Origin: Coriobacteriia bacterium
GTDB taxonomy: Bacteria > Actinomycetota > Coriobacteriia > WRKU01 > JAENWW01
Reading direction: 5' to 3'
NCBI GenBank assembly: GCA_016649875.1
Contig: JAENWW010000006.1
Span: forward strand, 1-40,000
DNA: 40,000 nucleotides
Positions 1 through 7,403 of the stretch are shown piece by piece. The notes below the pieces were generated by a model. It saw nothing but the letters and a program-made list of their open reading frames with translations. It was not told the DNA's origin and did no database searches. Position numbers and translations under genes: made by a program. The first letter of the stretch is position 1. Each line of letters begins with the position of its first letter.

Positions 1-51
1 AAAGTAGCAGCAGCTCAATCGGCAATGGTTTACGGTAGCCTCGTTAAGTAG
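1..51 (+). CDS. C-terminal end of an unidentified upstream protein (partial)
   Basis: From the first base one frame reads open and ends VAAAQSAMVYGSLVK followed by TAG at 49-51. The ahcY start follows 23 bases later with its own ribosome binding site, so the two may be co-transcribed. Sixteen residues are too few to name a family. The codon use fits the neighbouring genes, but a chance open frame at the window edge cannot be excluded. Confidence 0.5.
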   Translation, partial: KVAAAQSAMVYGSLVK

Positions 52-74
52 GCGAATAATTTTTAAGGAGCACC

Positions 75-1334
75 ATGGATTACGATGTAAAAGATCTCTC
101 GCTCGCAGATGCAGGCAAGGATAGAATCGAGTGGGCTGATAGGGATATGCCCGTCCTGGCCCAAATTCGTGAGCGTTTCGCGAAAGAACGCCCCTTCGAG
201 GGGAAGCGTGTGTCGGGGTGCATGCATGTCACCACCGAGACCGCAAACTTAATGCGCGCGTTCGCCGCAGGTGGAGCGGATATAAGTCTCTGTGCCTCGA
301 ATCCCCTTTCGACGCAAGACGATGTCGCCGCCGCACTCGTCAAGCACTACGGTGTGTCCGTTCACGCCATCAAGGGTGAGGATACCGAGACGTATTTCGG
401 TCACATCGATGCGGTTATCGCCACCCACCCTCAAATCACCATGGACGACGGGTGCGATGTCGTGAGCCGTATCCACGCGAAATTTCCCGAGGTGCTTCCC
501 GATATCATCGGTGGTACCGAGGAGACGACGACCGGTGTTATTCGCCTCAAAGCGATGATGAAGGACGGCGCACTCAAATATCCGATCGTCGCGGTCAACG
601 ACGCGGACACCAAGCACATGTTCGACAACCGTTACGGTACCGGACAATCAACTATCGATGGCATCATTCGCGCGACGAACCGCCTTCTGGCCGGTCGCAC
701 CATGGTCGTTTCCGGTTACGGATGGTGCGGCAAAGGCGCTTCGATGCGCGCTCGCGGTCTCGGCGCGAAGGTAACCATCTGCGAAGTCGATCCTTTGAAG
801 GCACTCGAAGCGGTTATGGACGGTTTTCGCGTGATGCCGGCAGCCCAGGCGGCGAAAGAAGCCGATATCTGGGTCACGGTGACCGGCGACTTGAACGTCA
901 TCGACGCCCCTGCATTCGAGAACATGAAGTCCGAAGCGATTATCTGCAACTCGGGTCATTTTAACGCTGAAATCAACATTCCGTGGATGCGCGAGCATGC
1001 GACATCCGTGCGCACCGTGAAGCCGATGGTCGAAGAATTCACGATGCCTGACGGTCGGATCATGTACCTTCTTGCCGAGGGGCGTTTGGTAAACCTCTCC
1101 TGCGCCGAGGGACACCCCGCCAGCGTCATGGACATGAGCTTTGCCAATCAGGCGCTTGCTGCGGAATGGATTATTAAGAACTCTTCATCGCTTTCCGCGG
1201 GGGTTTACGATATGCCTGCCGACATCGATGCGGAAATCGCTCGTCTCAAACTGGAGACCATGGGAGTTGAAATCGATACGCTCACTCCCGCACAGGAGAA
1301 GTATCTCAATAGCTGGACAGAGGGAACCGTTTAA
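75..1334 (+). CDS. ahcY: S-adenosylhomocysteine hydrolase, short archaeal/Thermotoga-type
   Basis: Cytoplasmic enzyme that reversibly splits S-adenosylhomocysteine into adenosine and homocysteine, relieving product inhibition of methyltransferases. The 419 residues contain the NAD-binding glycine motif GYGWCGKG at 214-221 followed by an acidic EVDP strand. The substrate-domain stretch [19 protein letters not shown] is present, and the C-terminus reads [12 protein letters not shown]. The GYGWCGKG form, the short length and this C-terminus resemble the archaeal/Thermotoga subfamily rather than the longer classical bacterial form, which usually has GYGDVGKG and an extra insert. ATG at 75 is chosen because AAGGAG lies at 65-70 and the protein starts like the family. 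Some archaeal homologues prefer S-inosylhomocysteine, so the exact substrate is less certain than the family. Confidence 0.95.
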   Translation: MDYDVKDLSLADAGKDRIEWADRDMPVLAQIRERFAKERPFEGKRVSGCMHVTTETANLMRAFAAGGADISLCASNPLSTQDDVAAALVKHYGVSVHAIKGEDTETYFGHIDAVIATHPQITMDDGCDVVSRIHAKFPEVLPDIIGGTEETTTGVIRLKAMMKDGALKYPIVAVNDADTKHMFDNRYGTGQSTIDGIIRATNRLLAGRTMVVSGYGWCGKGASMRARGLGAKVTICEVDPLKALEAVMDGFRVMPAAQAAKEADIWVTVTGDLNVIDAPAFENMKSEAIICNSGHFNAEINIPWMREHATSVRTVKPMVEEFTMPDGRIMYLLAEGRLVNLSCAEGHPASVMDMSFANQALAAEWIIKNSSSLSAGVYDMPADIDAEIARLKLETMGVEIDTLTPAQEKYLNSWTEGTV

Positions 1335-1381
1335 TATACAATTCTTACTTGCGCAAAAATTATGAAATGATTTTTGTATAT

Positions 1382-1457
1382 GGACCGTTAGCTCAGCTGG
1401 TAGAGCAGGGGACTCTTAATCCCAAGGTCGTAGGTTCGACCCCTACACGGTCCACCA
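1382..1457 (+). tRNA. tRNA-Lys (anticodon CUU)
   Basis: A complete cloverleaf is visible. The acceptor strands GGACCGT and ACGGTCC pair, the D stem is GCTC/GAGC, the anticodon loop CTCTTAA carries CTT, and the T arm reads GTAGG-TTCGACC-CCTAC. The terminal CCA is encoded (1455-1457). The outermost anticodon-stem pair appears to be a G-A mismatch. A terminator follows directly, so the tRNA is probably a single transcription unit. Confidence 0.97.
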
Positions 1458-1467
1458 TAGTCGTTGC

Positions 1468-1503
1468 GAGAAGGCGCCCGAGAACAGGCGCTTTCTTTTT
1501 TTG
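1468..1503 (+). terminator. Rho-independent terminator after tRNA-Lys
   Basis: An 11-bp stem with G-U pairs (GAGAAGGCGCC against GGCGCTTTCTT, loop CGAGAACA) runs into a T-rich tail. It lies 10 bases after the tRNA CCA end. Confidence 0.85.
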
Positions 1504-1511
1504 TAATATCT

Positions 1512-1729
1512 TTGTGCGGAAATCGCAAAGTGAAAGCGAGGAAATATGCGGACTTGCTGGTGGCATTTGCAGTTTCGGGGTTATGGCATGGAGTCGGTCT
1601 GACATACCTCGCACGGGGTTTACTCAACGGATTTTATCAAATCGTGGGACAATTGCTCGCACCTTTCAATCGTAGGGTAGGGTGTTCTTTCGCGCGAAGA
1701 CAATCGGGGGGCACCTTCAATGCTTCAAA
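1512..1729 (+). pseudogene. Remnant of an MBOAT (DltB/AlgI-like) membrane O-acyltransferase gene
   Basis: The frame from 1512 translates to LCGNRKVKARKYADLL, then VSGLWHGVGLTYLARGLLNG, then FYQIVGQLLAPFNR. This matches the conserved core of MBOAT acyltransferases, in which an LGGNR-type motif precedes SGLWHG with its invariant histidine. The similarity then moves to the next frame, where 1682-1729 read VFFRAKTIGGHLQCFK. That resembles the FFRA segment expected downstream in the family, so a frameshift or small deletion lies near 1677-1682. About 70 of the usual 400-500 codons survive. There is no start region, because the tRNA-Lys terminator immediately precedes it. The family functions in transferring acyl groups to cell-surface polymers; this fragment cannot be functional. 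Confidence 0.75.
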
Positions 1730-1824
1730 TTTCGTATACAATCAATTCTAGAAATATTCAGTGAGGGAAAAGTTGTGGCTCGGCAGAGTGGCTTCCGTTC
1801 ACGCTATCGAGTTTTCGAAAAACC

Positions 1825-1833
1825 TGCTACTAT
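1825..1833 (+). promoter_or_regulatory. Possible extended -10 promoter for tRNA-Leu
   Basis: TGCTACTAT is an extended -10 element about 54 bases before the tRNA-Leu gene. No convincing -35 box is visible. The rest of 1730-1886 shows no gene. Confidence 0.35.
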
Positions 1834-1886
1834 TGCTAATGCTGACTGAGCGAATATCGCGAACCGATACGCTCTCGTCGAATAAC

Positions 1887-1972
1887 GCGGGCGTGGCGGA
1901 ATTGGCAGACGCGCTAGATTTAGGTTCTAGTGGGTAATACCCGTGAAGGTTCAAGTCCTTTCGCCCGCACCA
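1887..1972 (+). tRNA. tRNA-Leu (anticodon UAG)
   Basis: Acceptor strands GCGGGCG and CGCCCGC pair. The anticodon stem CTAGA/TCTAG encloses the loop TTTAGGT with anticodon TAG. A long variable arm (GGGTAATACCC) marks it as class II, and CCA is encoded at the end. The tig gene starts 63 bases downstream. Confidence 0.97.
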
Positions 1973-1988
1973 TTTCGTCATCTCGGCG

Positions 1989-2021
1989 GTCCGCAAAGTT
2001 TGCGGCCGTTCATTTATTTTT
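1989..2021 (+). terminator. Weak hairpin with T-rich tail between tRNA-Leu and tig
   Basis: CCGCA and TGCGG (1991-1995 and 2001-2005) form a short stem, followed by a T-rich stretch. It may end the tRNA transcript or only partly attenuate read-through into tig. The stem is short, so this is uncertain. Confidence 0.3.
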
Positions 2022-2034
2022 GAAAGGAACCAAC

Positions 2035-3342
2035 GTGCTTAAAACAAACGCTGAGACTCTCGAAGACAACAAAGTAAAGCTCACCGTCACCATCGACTCT
2101 GAAAAAGTCGATGAGGCGGTTAAAGCGGCTTTCAAGAAGCTTTCCAAGGAGGTCCATATTCCGGGATTCCGTCAGGGAAAGATTCCTCGTAAAATGCTCG
2201 AACAATCCGTGGGGACCGAATATGTGGTGGCACAGGCCGCCGAGGACCTCATCAACAGCACGTACGGCCTTGCTCTCGACGCTGAATCCCTTCGCGCTAT
2301 CGGCGACCCTGATTTCGGCGACCCCGAGGAGCTCAAAGAGGGCGCCGAGTTTACCTATGTCGTGACCGCCGAAACTCGTCCCGAGCTTAAGCTGAAGTCA
2401 TCTTCCGTCGAGATCGCGATGCCCCCGCGCGAAACGACCGAGGCTGAAATCGATGCTCAGATGGAAGACACGCGTGAGCGTCTCGCCGGACTCGAGCCCG
2501 TCGAGGACCGCGCGGTTGAAGCGGGCGATTTTGTGATGATATCCTTCAAGTCGACGCTTGACGGCGAGGCCTATGAGGGCTCGTCAATCGATAAATACAT
2601 GTACGAACTCGGCCAAGGATCCATGCCGCAAGATTTCGAGACACCGATTATCGGTGCGAAATCCGGCGATAAGGTCGTCGCCGAATTCGTCGTAGAGGAT
2701 TTGGGTGAAAACGTAGAGTATGCGGGAAAGGCACTGCATTTCGATATCGAGATTCACGAGATCAAGCAAAAGGTTCTTCCGGAGGCGAATGATGAGTTCG
2801 CCACTCAGGCGGGATTCGAGTCGATTGAAGACATGCGTAAGGAAATCAAGTCATACATCGATTCGCAGAAAGCGCAGTCATACGACCGTATTCTCGATGA
2901 GCGCCTCACCGGCGCTCTCGCAGACCGGCTCGACGGTGAAATTTCAGACGTGATTATCGAGTCACGCAAAGCTTCTTTGAAGCGCGAGTTCGAAAGTATG
3001 CTCAAAGAGCGCGATATCGAGTTCGATCAGTACCTGAAGATGTCGAATATCGACCCCGAGCAATACGATGAGGATCTTTCGGTTCAAGCGAGTATCGCTT
3101 CCGCCAACGATTTGGCACTGGAGGCTTTGGCGCGTGAGCAAAACCTCGAGGCAACGCAAGACGACGTCGCAAAAGAATTCGAAGAAATCGCCACTGCGCT
3201 CAACACGAGCGTCGAGGAGGCGCGTGCGAAGTGGACCGAATTCGGTCTCATCACTTCGCTTCACGATGAAATAGCACGCAAGAAAGCACTCGAGTGGTTA
3301 CGTAAAAATGCGACCGTCACTATTGACGAGAGCGCCAATTGA
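2035..3342 (+). CDS. tig: Trigger factor, ribosome-associated chaperone
   Basis: The 435-residue protein binds near the ribosomal exit tunnel and shelters nascent chains. The N-terminal ribosome-docking signature GFRQGKIP is at residues 44-51. The FKBP-type peptidyl-prolyl isomerase domain lies around residues 160-245, and a helical C-terminal substrate-cradle domain follows. The length is normal for the family. GTG at 2035 is chosen over the upstream open stretch because GAAAGGA precedes it at 2023-2029, and because the upstream extension would translate tRNA-Leu. clpP starts 17 bases after the stop, giving the common tig-clpP-clpX order that links folding to degradation of failed chains. 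Confidence 0.95.
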   Translation: MLKTNAETLEDNKVKLTVTIDSEKVDEAVKAAFKKLSKEVHIPGFRQGKIPRKMLEQSVGTEYVVAQAAEDLINSTYGLALDAESLRAIGDPDFGDPEELKEGAEFTYVVTAETRPELKLKSSSVEIAMPPRETTEAEIDAQMEDTRERLAGLEPVEDRAVEAGDFVMISFKSTLDGEAYEGSSIDKYMYELGQGSMPQDFETPIIGAKSGDKVVAEFVVEDLGENVEYAGKALHFDIEIHEIKQKVLPEANDEFATQAGFESIEDMRKEIKSYIDSQKAQSYDRILDERLTGALADRLDGEISDVIIESRKASLKREFESMLKERDIEFDQYLKMSNIDPEQYDEDLSVQASIASANDLALEALAREQNLEATQDDVAKEFEEIATALNTSVEEARAKWTEFGLITSLHDEIARKKALEWLRKNATVTIDESAN

Positions 3343-3359
3343 TCAGGAGGCCAGGTATC

Positions 3360-3995
3360 ATGACGGATTGTATTTCAAGGCAACATACCATCACCGATGA
3401 ACTCGTTCCGATGGTCGTCGAGCAAACCTCACGCGGTGAGCGCAGTTTCGATATCTACTCTCGTCTGCTCAACGATCGTATCGTATTCCTCGGATCTGAG
3501 GTCAATGAAGTAACCGCGAGCCTCGTAATCGCCCAGCTTTTGCATTTGGAGAGCGTCGATCCCGAAAAGGACATCAATTTTTATATCAACTCACCGGGCG
3601 GTTCGGTTACCGACGGCCTTGCGATTTATGACACGATGCAGTTTATAAAGCCCGATATTTCCACCATCTGCATGGGTCAGTGCGCAAGCATGGCCGCCGT
3701 CCTTTTCGCCGCGGGCACGAAGGGCAAGCGCTACGTGCTTCCTCATGCGCGAGTTTTGATCCACCAGCCTCTCGGTGGAGCGCAGGGACAGGCTTCCGAC
3801 ATCGCGATTCAGGCTGAGGAAATCCTCCGCATGCGCGATCAACTCAACATTATTTTGTCCGAGCACACCGGGCAGACGGTCGAAAAGATACACAAAGATA
3901 CCGATCGCGACAACATCATGATGGCGGCCGACGCCGTGGCGTACGGTCTGGCGGATGCCGTCTTGGACAGTAGAAAGAATATTGAGGAAAAATAG
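3360..3995 (+). CDS. clpP: ATP-dependent Clp protease proteolytic subunit
   Basis: Serine peptidase that forms the double-heptamer chamber fed by ClpX or other Clp ATPases. The 211 residues include the catalytic triad Ser110 (in GQCASMAA), His135 (in LIHQPLGG) and Asp184 (in DTDRDN), matching the spacing of the E. coli enzyme. The strand [17 protein letters not shown] is typical. ATG at 3360 is preferred over an upstream in-frame codon at 3339 because AGGAGG stands at 3345-3350. The stop TAG overlaps the GTG start of clpX by one base, so the two subunits are likely translationally coupled. Confidence 0.96.
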   Translation: MTDCISRQHTITDELVPMVVEQTSRGERSFDIYSRLLNDRIVFLGSEVNEVTASLVIAQLLHLESVDPEKDINFYINSPGGSVTDGLAIYDTMQFIKPDISTICMGQCASMAAVLFAAGTKGKRYVLPHARVLIHQPLGGAQGQASDIAIQAEEILRMRDQLNIILSEHTGQTVEKIHKDTDRDNIMMAADAVAYGLADAVLDSRKNIEEK

Positions 3996-5284
3996 TGGCA
4001 CACGATGACACATTCGATCCGAACGGTTTTGCGACTCCGGTAGACGACTCGGATGTTCGCTGTTCATTTTGCGGGCGCGATCGCACGCAAGTTCTCAAGC
4101 TCGTCGCAGGACCCGGCGGTGCCTACATCTGTGATGAGTGCATCGAACTGTGCAATGACATCGTGGCTGACGAAATGGCCTCCCTCGAGCATCCCGAGAA
4201 AGAGTTCGTTCTCGAAAACCTGCCGACTCCTCGGGAGATTCACGATGAACTCGATGAGTATGTCATCGGGCAAGATCGTGCGAAGAAGGTTCTTTCCGTG
4301 GCTGTCCACAATCATTACAAGCGTGTGATGCTCGGCGAGTCCGACGGAGAAGATGAAACGGAGCTCTCCAAGTCGAACATCTTGTTGCTCGGCCCCACGG
4401 GTACGGGAAAGACGCTCCTCGCCCAAACACTCGCGCGCGTGCTCGACGTTCCTTTCGCCATTGCCGATGCGACGGCGCTGACTGAAGCCGGCTACGTCGG
4501 TGAAGATGTAGAGAATATTTTATTGAAAATCATAACGGCGGCCGATTACGATGTGGCTCGTGCCGAGATCGGCATCATTTATGTCGATGAAATCGATAAG
4601 ATTGCGCGAAAGGCCGAAAATCTTTCGATAACGCGCGATGTTTCCGGTGAAGGAGTCCAACAGGCGCTCCTCAAGATTCTGGAGGGCACCGAGGCCTCCG
4701 TTCCTCCGCAAGGCGGACGTAAACATCCTCAGCAAGAACTCATAAAAATCGATACCACCAACATCCTCTTCATTTTGGGCGGTGCGTTCGTCGGTCTCGA
4801 TAAAATCGTCGCCGAGCGTGAAGGCAAGGGCGGCGTGGGTTTTGCTTCGAAGCTTTCGAATGCGCAAAAGCATTCGTCGAATGAGCTGTATGCCCAGGCG
4901 CGGGCCGAAGACTTGCATACGTTCGGCCTCATCCCCGAATTCGTCGGTCGCATCCCGGTGGTCACCACTCTCAACGAGCTGACGATCAAGGATTTGGTAC
5001 ATATTCTCACGGAGCCGAAAAATGCGCTCGTCAAGCAGTATAAACGGCTCTTCGCGCTTGAAGATGTCGACCTCGAGTTCGGGAAAGACGCTTTGCAAGA
5101 GATCGCGGAGCAGGCGATTAAGCGAGGAATCGGCGCTCGTGGGCTTCGTTCGATTTGCGAGGAGATCCTCCTCGACATAATGTATGAGATTCCCAGCGAC
5201 AAAAGAATTGCCAAAGTCACCATCACCGCCGAGACGGTTTTGGGTGAGGAAACTCCCATTATCAAGCGTAAGAAACTTTCTTAG
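3995..5284 (+). CDS. clpX: ATP-dependent Clp protease ATP-binding subunit ClpX
   Basis: AAA+ unfoldase that recognises substrates and threads them into ClpP. The 429 residues begin with a C4 zinc-binding domain (Cys23, Cys26, Cys46, Cys49). Walker A GPTGTGKT is at 133-140, the substrate-gripping pore loop GYVG at 166-169, and Walker B with Asp198-Glu199 in YVDEIDK. Further on are the IGF-type ClpP-docking region and the C-terminal AAA+ lid. The start is GTG, overlapping the clpP stop, with GAGGA about 6 bases upstream. No terminator is visible in the 46 bases before the next gene. Confidence 0.96.
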   Translation: MAHDDTFDPNGFATPVDDSDVRCSFCGRDRTQVLKLVAGPGGAYICDECIELCNDIVADEMASLEHPEKEFVLENLPTPREIHDELDEYVIGQDRAKKVLSVAVHNHYKRVMLGESDGEDETELSKSNILLLGPTGTGKTLLAQTLARVLDVPFAIADATALTEAGYVGEDVENILLKIITAADYDVARAEIGIIYVDEIDKIARKAENLSITRDVSGEGVQQALLKILEGTEASVPPQGGRKHPQQELIKIDTTNILFILGGAFVGLDKIVAEREGKGGVGFASKLSNAQKHSSNELYAQARAEDLHTFGLIPEFVGRIPVVTTLNELTIKDLVHILTEPKNALVKQYKRLFALEDVDLEFGKDALQEIAEQAIKRGIGARGLRSICEEILLDIMYEIPSDKRIAKVTITAETVLGEETPIIKRKKLS

Positions 5285-5330
5285 TTTGCATCCGGACAAC
5301 ATTTGCACGTGACGGTGGGAGAATAACACG

Positions 5331-7265
5331 ATGGAGCGTATACTCCTCGATATGGAAAGAATCAACTCATATCGAGTGCAGGGCGCTCCATTTTTGCGTC
5401 TCCTCAGGCGTACGGCGCTCTGCGTCTGTGCTTTCGTGCTCATCGGCCCGGCTACTGCCGTGGCCGTTCCGCGTGTTTCGCTCAAATCATATTCCCGCAC
5501 GCTCAAAAAGAGCATCTCCCCTGCGACGTATTCCTTCGTTTCGAACGAGACGGGTACTGCCGTTCTTTCAATCACCGATTCGAAAGGGCGATATATCAAC
5601 CGGTCTTCAAAAAATATCGCTAAAGGAAAGACGTATTCTTTGAGTTGGAACGGTCGGGTGGCACGTAGCAATGCAATCGGGAAAGAATCTAATGATTACG
5701 TTTCATCGGGAACCTATCGTGCAACGATAAAAGTGACCGGTAAGAGCGGCGTGAAAGTGACGGCGAAATCGGTTCGAGTCACCTCGAACGCAAAGCCGAC
5801 CATCACCGCCGTGAACATCCCCTCATCAGTCACGCCTTCTGCTTTTTCGGGAGCGAAAACGGTGAGATACATCGCGCGGATATCGCGCACGAACGATATC
5901 TTCATGCAGGTAATCGATCAAAGAACAAAGAAGATAATCACACAAAAAAAATATAGGGACAAAACCGCCGGCGTCGCATTTTCGATGTATTGGGACGGAC
6001 AAATCAACAAGGCCGGCTCCGTTAAAATAACGACCGGTGCCTCCGCGGTAAAAGGAGATGTGGCTCCTCCCGGGAAATATACGTTACGCCTCGTTTCAAA
6101 CGGGGCCTCATATTCCAAAACAATATCCGTCAAGCCGGCTAAGGTGGCAAGTGCAGTCATCGGCGTTTCACAGACCACGTTGGTTTACGGCTCGCATGAA
6201 GCGCTCACGTCCCGTGTCATTCCTCGGGGAGTGACTGACTCGAACGTCACGTGGAAGAGCTCGAATACCTCTCTGGCGACAGTTGGCGCCAATGGTGTCG
6301 TCACGGCGAAATCAGGCAGAGAGGGTTCTGTGGCAATAACAGCGACATCGATTCTCACGCCGACCGTCTCAAAGACAACTAAAATTTCCATATCCTCCGG
6401 ATCGAAACTGAAGGTCGCCGATTGTGCCGTTGCGAAATGGTGTCTCTACGGCTATGCGAAAACCCTCCCCGGAACCGTGTCGTCGAATTCGTCGATCAAA
6501 TGGGTTTCGGTCAGCATCCTCAATGAAAAGGGCGAAGCCGAGATTTCCAAAACGGTCAAAGCGGGGGATCCGTCCTTTTCCGGCGGAACCGCCTTCTCGA
6601 TTAAAAATGGTATAGACAAATATATTTCTTTTGCAAAATTATCCGCAGGTAAGAAAACGCTTGTGGTGACAGCCACTGACGAGGTAGTTTCCCGCACATT
6701 GTACTCGCAGACGTTTTGGATTGTCGGGCCTACGCGATATAAGACGTTTTGGACCGATCGGGTAAGTACGTGGGCATATCCGCTCGATGGGAAGAACACG
6801 GGTAATACGAGCGCTTTTGGCAGTTACCGAGACGGCGGTGCCAGGGCACATGCCGCAATCGATCTCATCGAGCCTGTCGGAACAAAAGTATATGCTATGA
6901 CCGACGGTGTCGTCGAAAGGATCAGTGTGGGCACCTATTATGCCGGTACCGGTGCCGTGCAAGTCAAGAATACCGATGGTTCCGTCATATGGTATTGCGA
7001 AGTCAAGGCCGCCACAGGTTTGAAAGTCGGTAGCAAGGTCAAAAAGAATCAATTGATCGCCGCCATGCAACTTAACCATTACGGTACGTCCATGCTTCAT
7101 CTTGAGGCGTATTCCGGCAAATCGAGTGGGAATCTGTCCCAAACCAACAGCAACGACACCTATGACAACGTCACGGCTGTGCATTTCAACCGCCGCCGCG
7201 ACTTGATCAGCCCGATGGGAGTGCTCGGACTCAACATGCCCTCTTCGCGTACCGTGGCCAAGTAG
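5331..7265 (+). CDS. Secreted multi-domain protein with Ig-like domains and a variant M23 peptidase domain
   Basis: A basic N-terminus (LRLLRRTAL) and a hydrophobic stretch to about residue 45 form a signal peptide or anchor with a plausible cut after ATAVA. Two FlgD-like Ig modules follow (about 50-150 and 165-270), recognised by SLSWNGR and SMYWDGQ with SGTYRATI and PGKYTLRL. A BIG2-type domain spans about 274-355. The C-terminal M23 domain starts near Trp481. Its zinc ligands His507 and Asp511 (HAAID) and His590 (LHLE) are present. The two other histidines usually used in catalysis appear replaced, by Glu557 (YCE) and Met588 (MLHLE). It may be a divergent cell-wall endopeptidase or a non-catalytic wall-binding protein. 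The start at 5331 has GGTGGGAGA upstream; Met8 is an alternative. Confidence 0.8.
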   Translation: MERILLDMERINSYRVQGAPFLRLLRRTALCVCAFVLIGPATAVAVPRVSLKSYSRTLKKSISPATYSFVSNETGTAVLSITDSKGRYINRSSKNIAKGKTYSLSWNGRVARSNAIGKESNDYVSSGTYRATIKVTGKSGVKVTAKSVRVTSNAKPTITAVNIPSSVTPSAFSGAKTVRYIARISRTNDIFMQVIDQRTKKIITQKKYRDKTAGVAFSMYWDGQINKAGSVKITTGASAVKGDVAPPGKYTLRLVSNGASYSKTISVKPAKVASAVIGVSQTTLVYGSHEALTSRVIPRGVTDSNVTWKSSNTSLATVGANGVVTAKSGREGSVAITATSILTPTVSKTTKISISSGSKLKVADCAVAKWCLYGYAKTLPGTVSSNSSIKWVSVSILNEKGEAEISKTVKAGDPSFSGGTAFSIKNGIDKYISFAKLSAGKKTLVVTATDEVVSRTLYSQTFWIVGPTRYKTFWTDRVSTWAYPLDGKNTGNTSAFGSYRDGGARAHAAIDLIEPVGTKVYAMTDGVVERISVGTYYAGTGAVQVKNTDGSVIWYCEVKAATGLKVGSKVKKNQLIAAMQLNHYGTSMLHLEAYSGKSSGNLSQTNSNDTYDNVTAVHFNRRRDLISPMGVLGLNMPSSRTVAK

Positions 7266-7322
7266 GATCGGTCGGGGTGACGTGTACTGGGGGAATCGTT
7301 CGGTGTTAAAAGCCGCCGGGCA

Positions 7323-7331
7323 TGCTAAAAT
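7323..7331 (+). promoter_or_regulatory. Possible extended -10 promoter upstream of valS
   Basis: TGCTAAAAT is an extended -10 motif, with a start expected near 7338. No good -35 box is seen. Transcription from here would run straight into the hairpin at 7351-7378. Confidence 0.4.
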
Positions 7332-7350
7332 CAAATATCTGTCTCTAAGA

Positions 7351-7378
7351 AAAAAGCCTTGTAACGCATGGGCTTTTT
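7351..7378 (+). terminator. Terminator or attenuator hairpin between the M23 gene and valS
   Basis: AAAAAGCC pairs perfectly with GGCTTTTT across a 12-base loop, and the T-run of the 3' arm serves as the tail. It can terminate transcription from the M23 gene. If the promoter at 7323 is real, it would also attenuate valS. No T-box motif precedes it. Confidence 0.65.
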
Positions 7379-7403
7379 ATCATTTTACAAGAAAGCGATA
7401 CGT

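Noticed and set aside
1349-1675. Open frame across tRNA-Lys
   Set aside because: Its middle part is the well-known false translation of a tRNA gene; the tRNA explains the sequence.
4520-5671. 383-codon open frame on the minus strand
   Set aside because: It is antisense to clpX and the start of the M23 gene, and has no recognisable domains.
7368-7403. Upstream ATG for valS
   Set aside because: It lies in the loop of the terminator hairpin at 7351-7378 and has no ribosome binding site.
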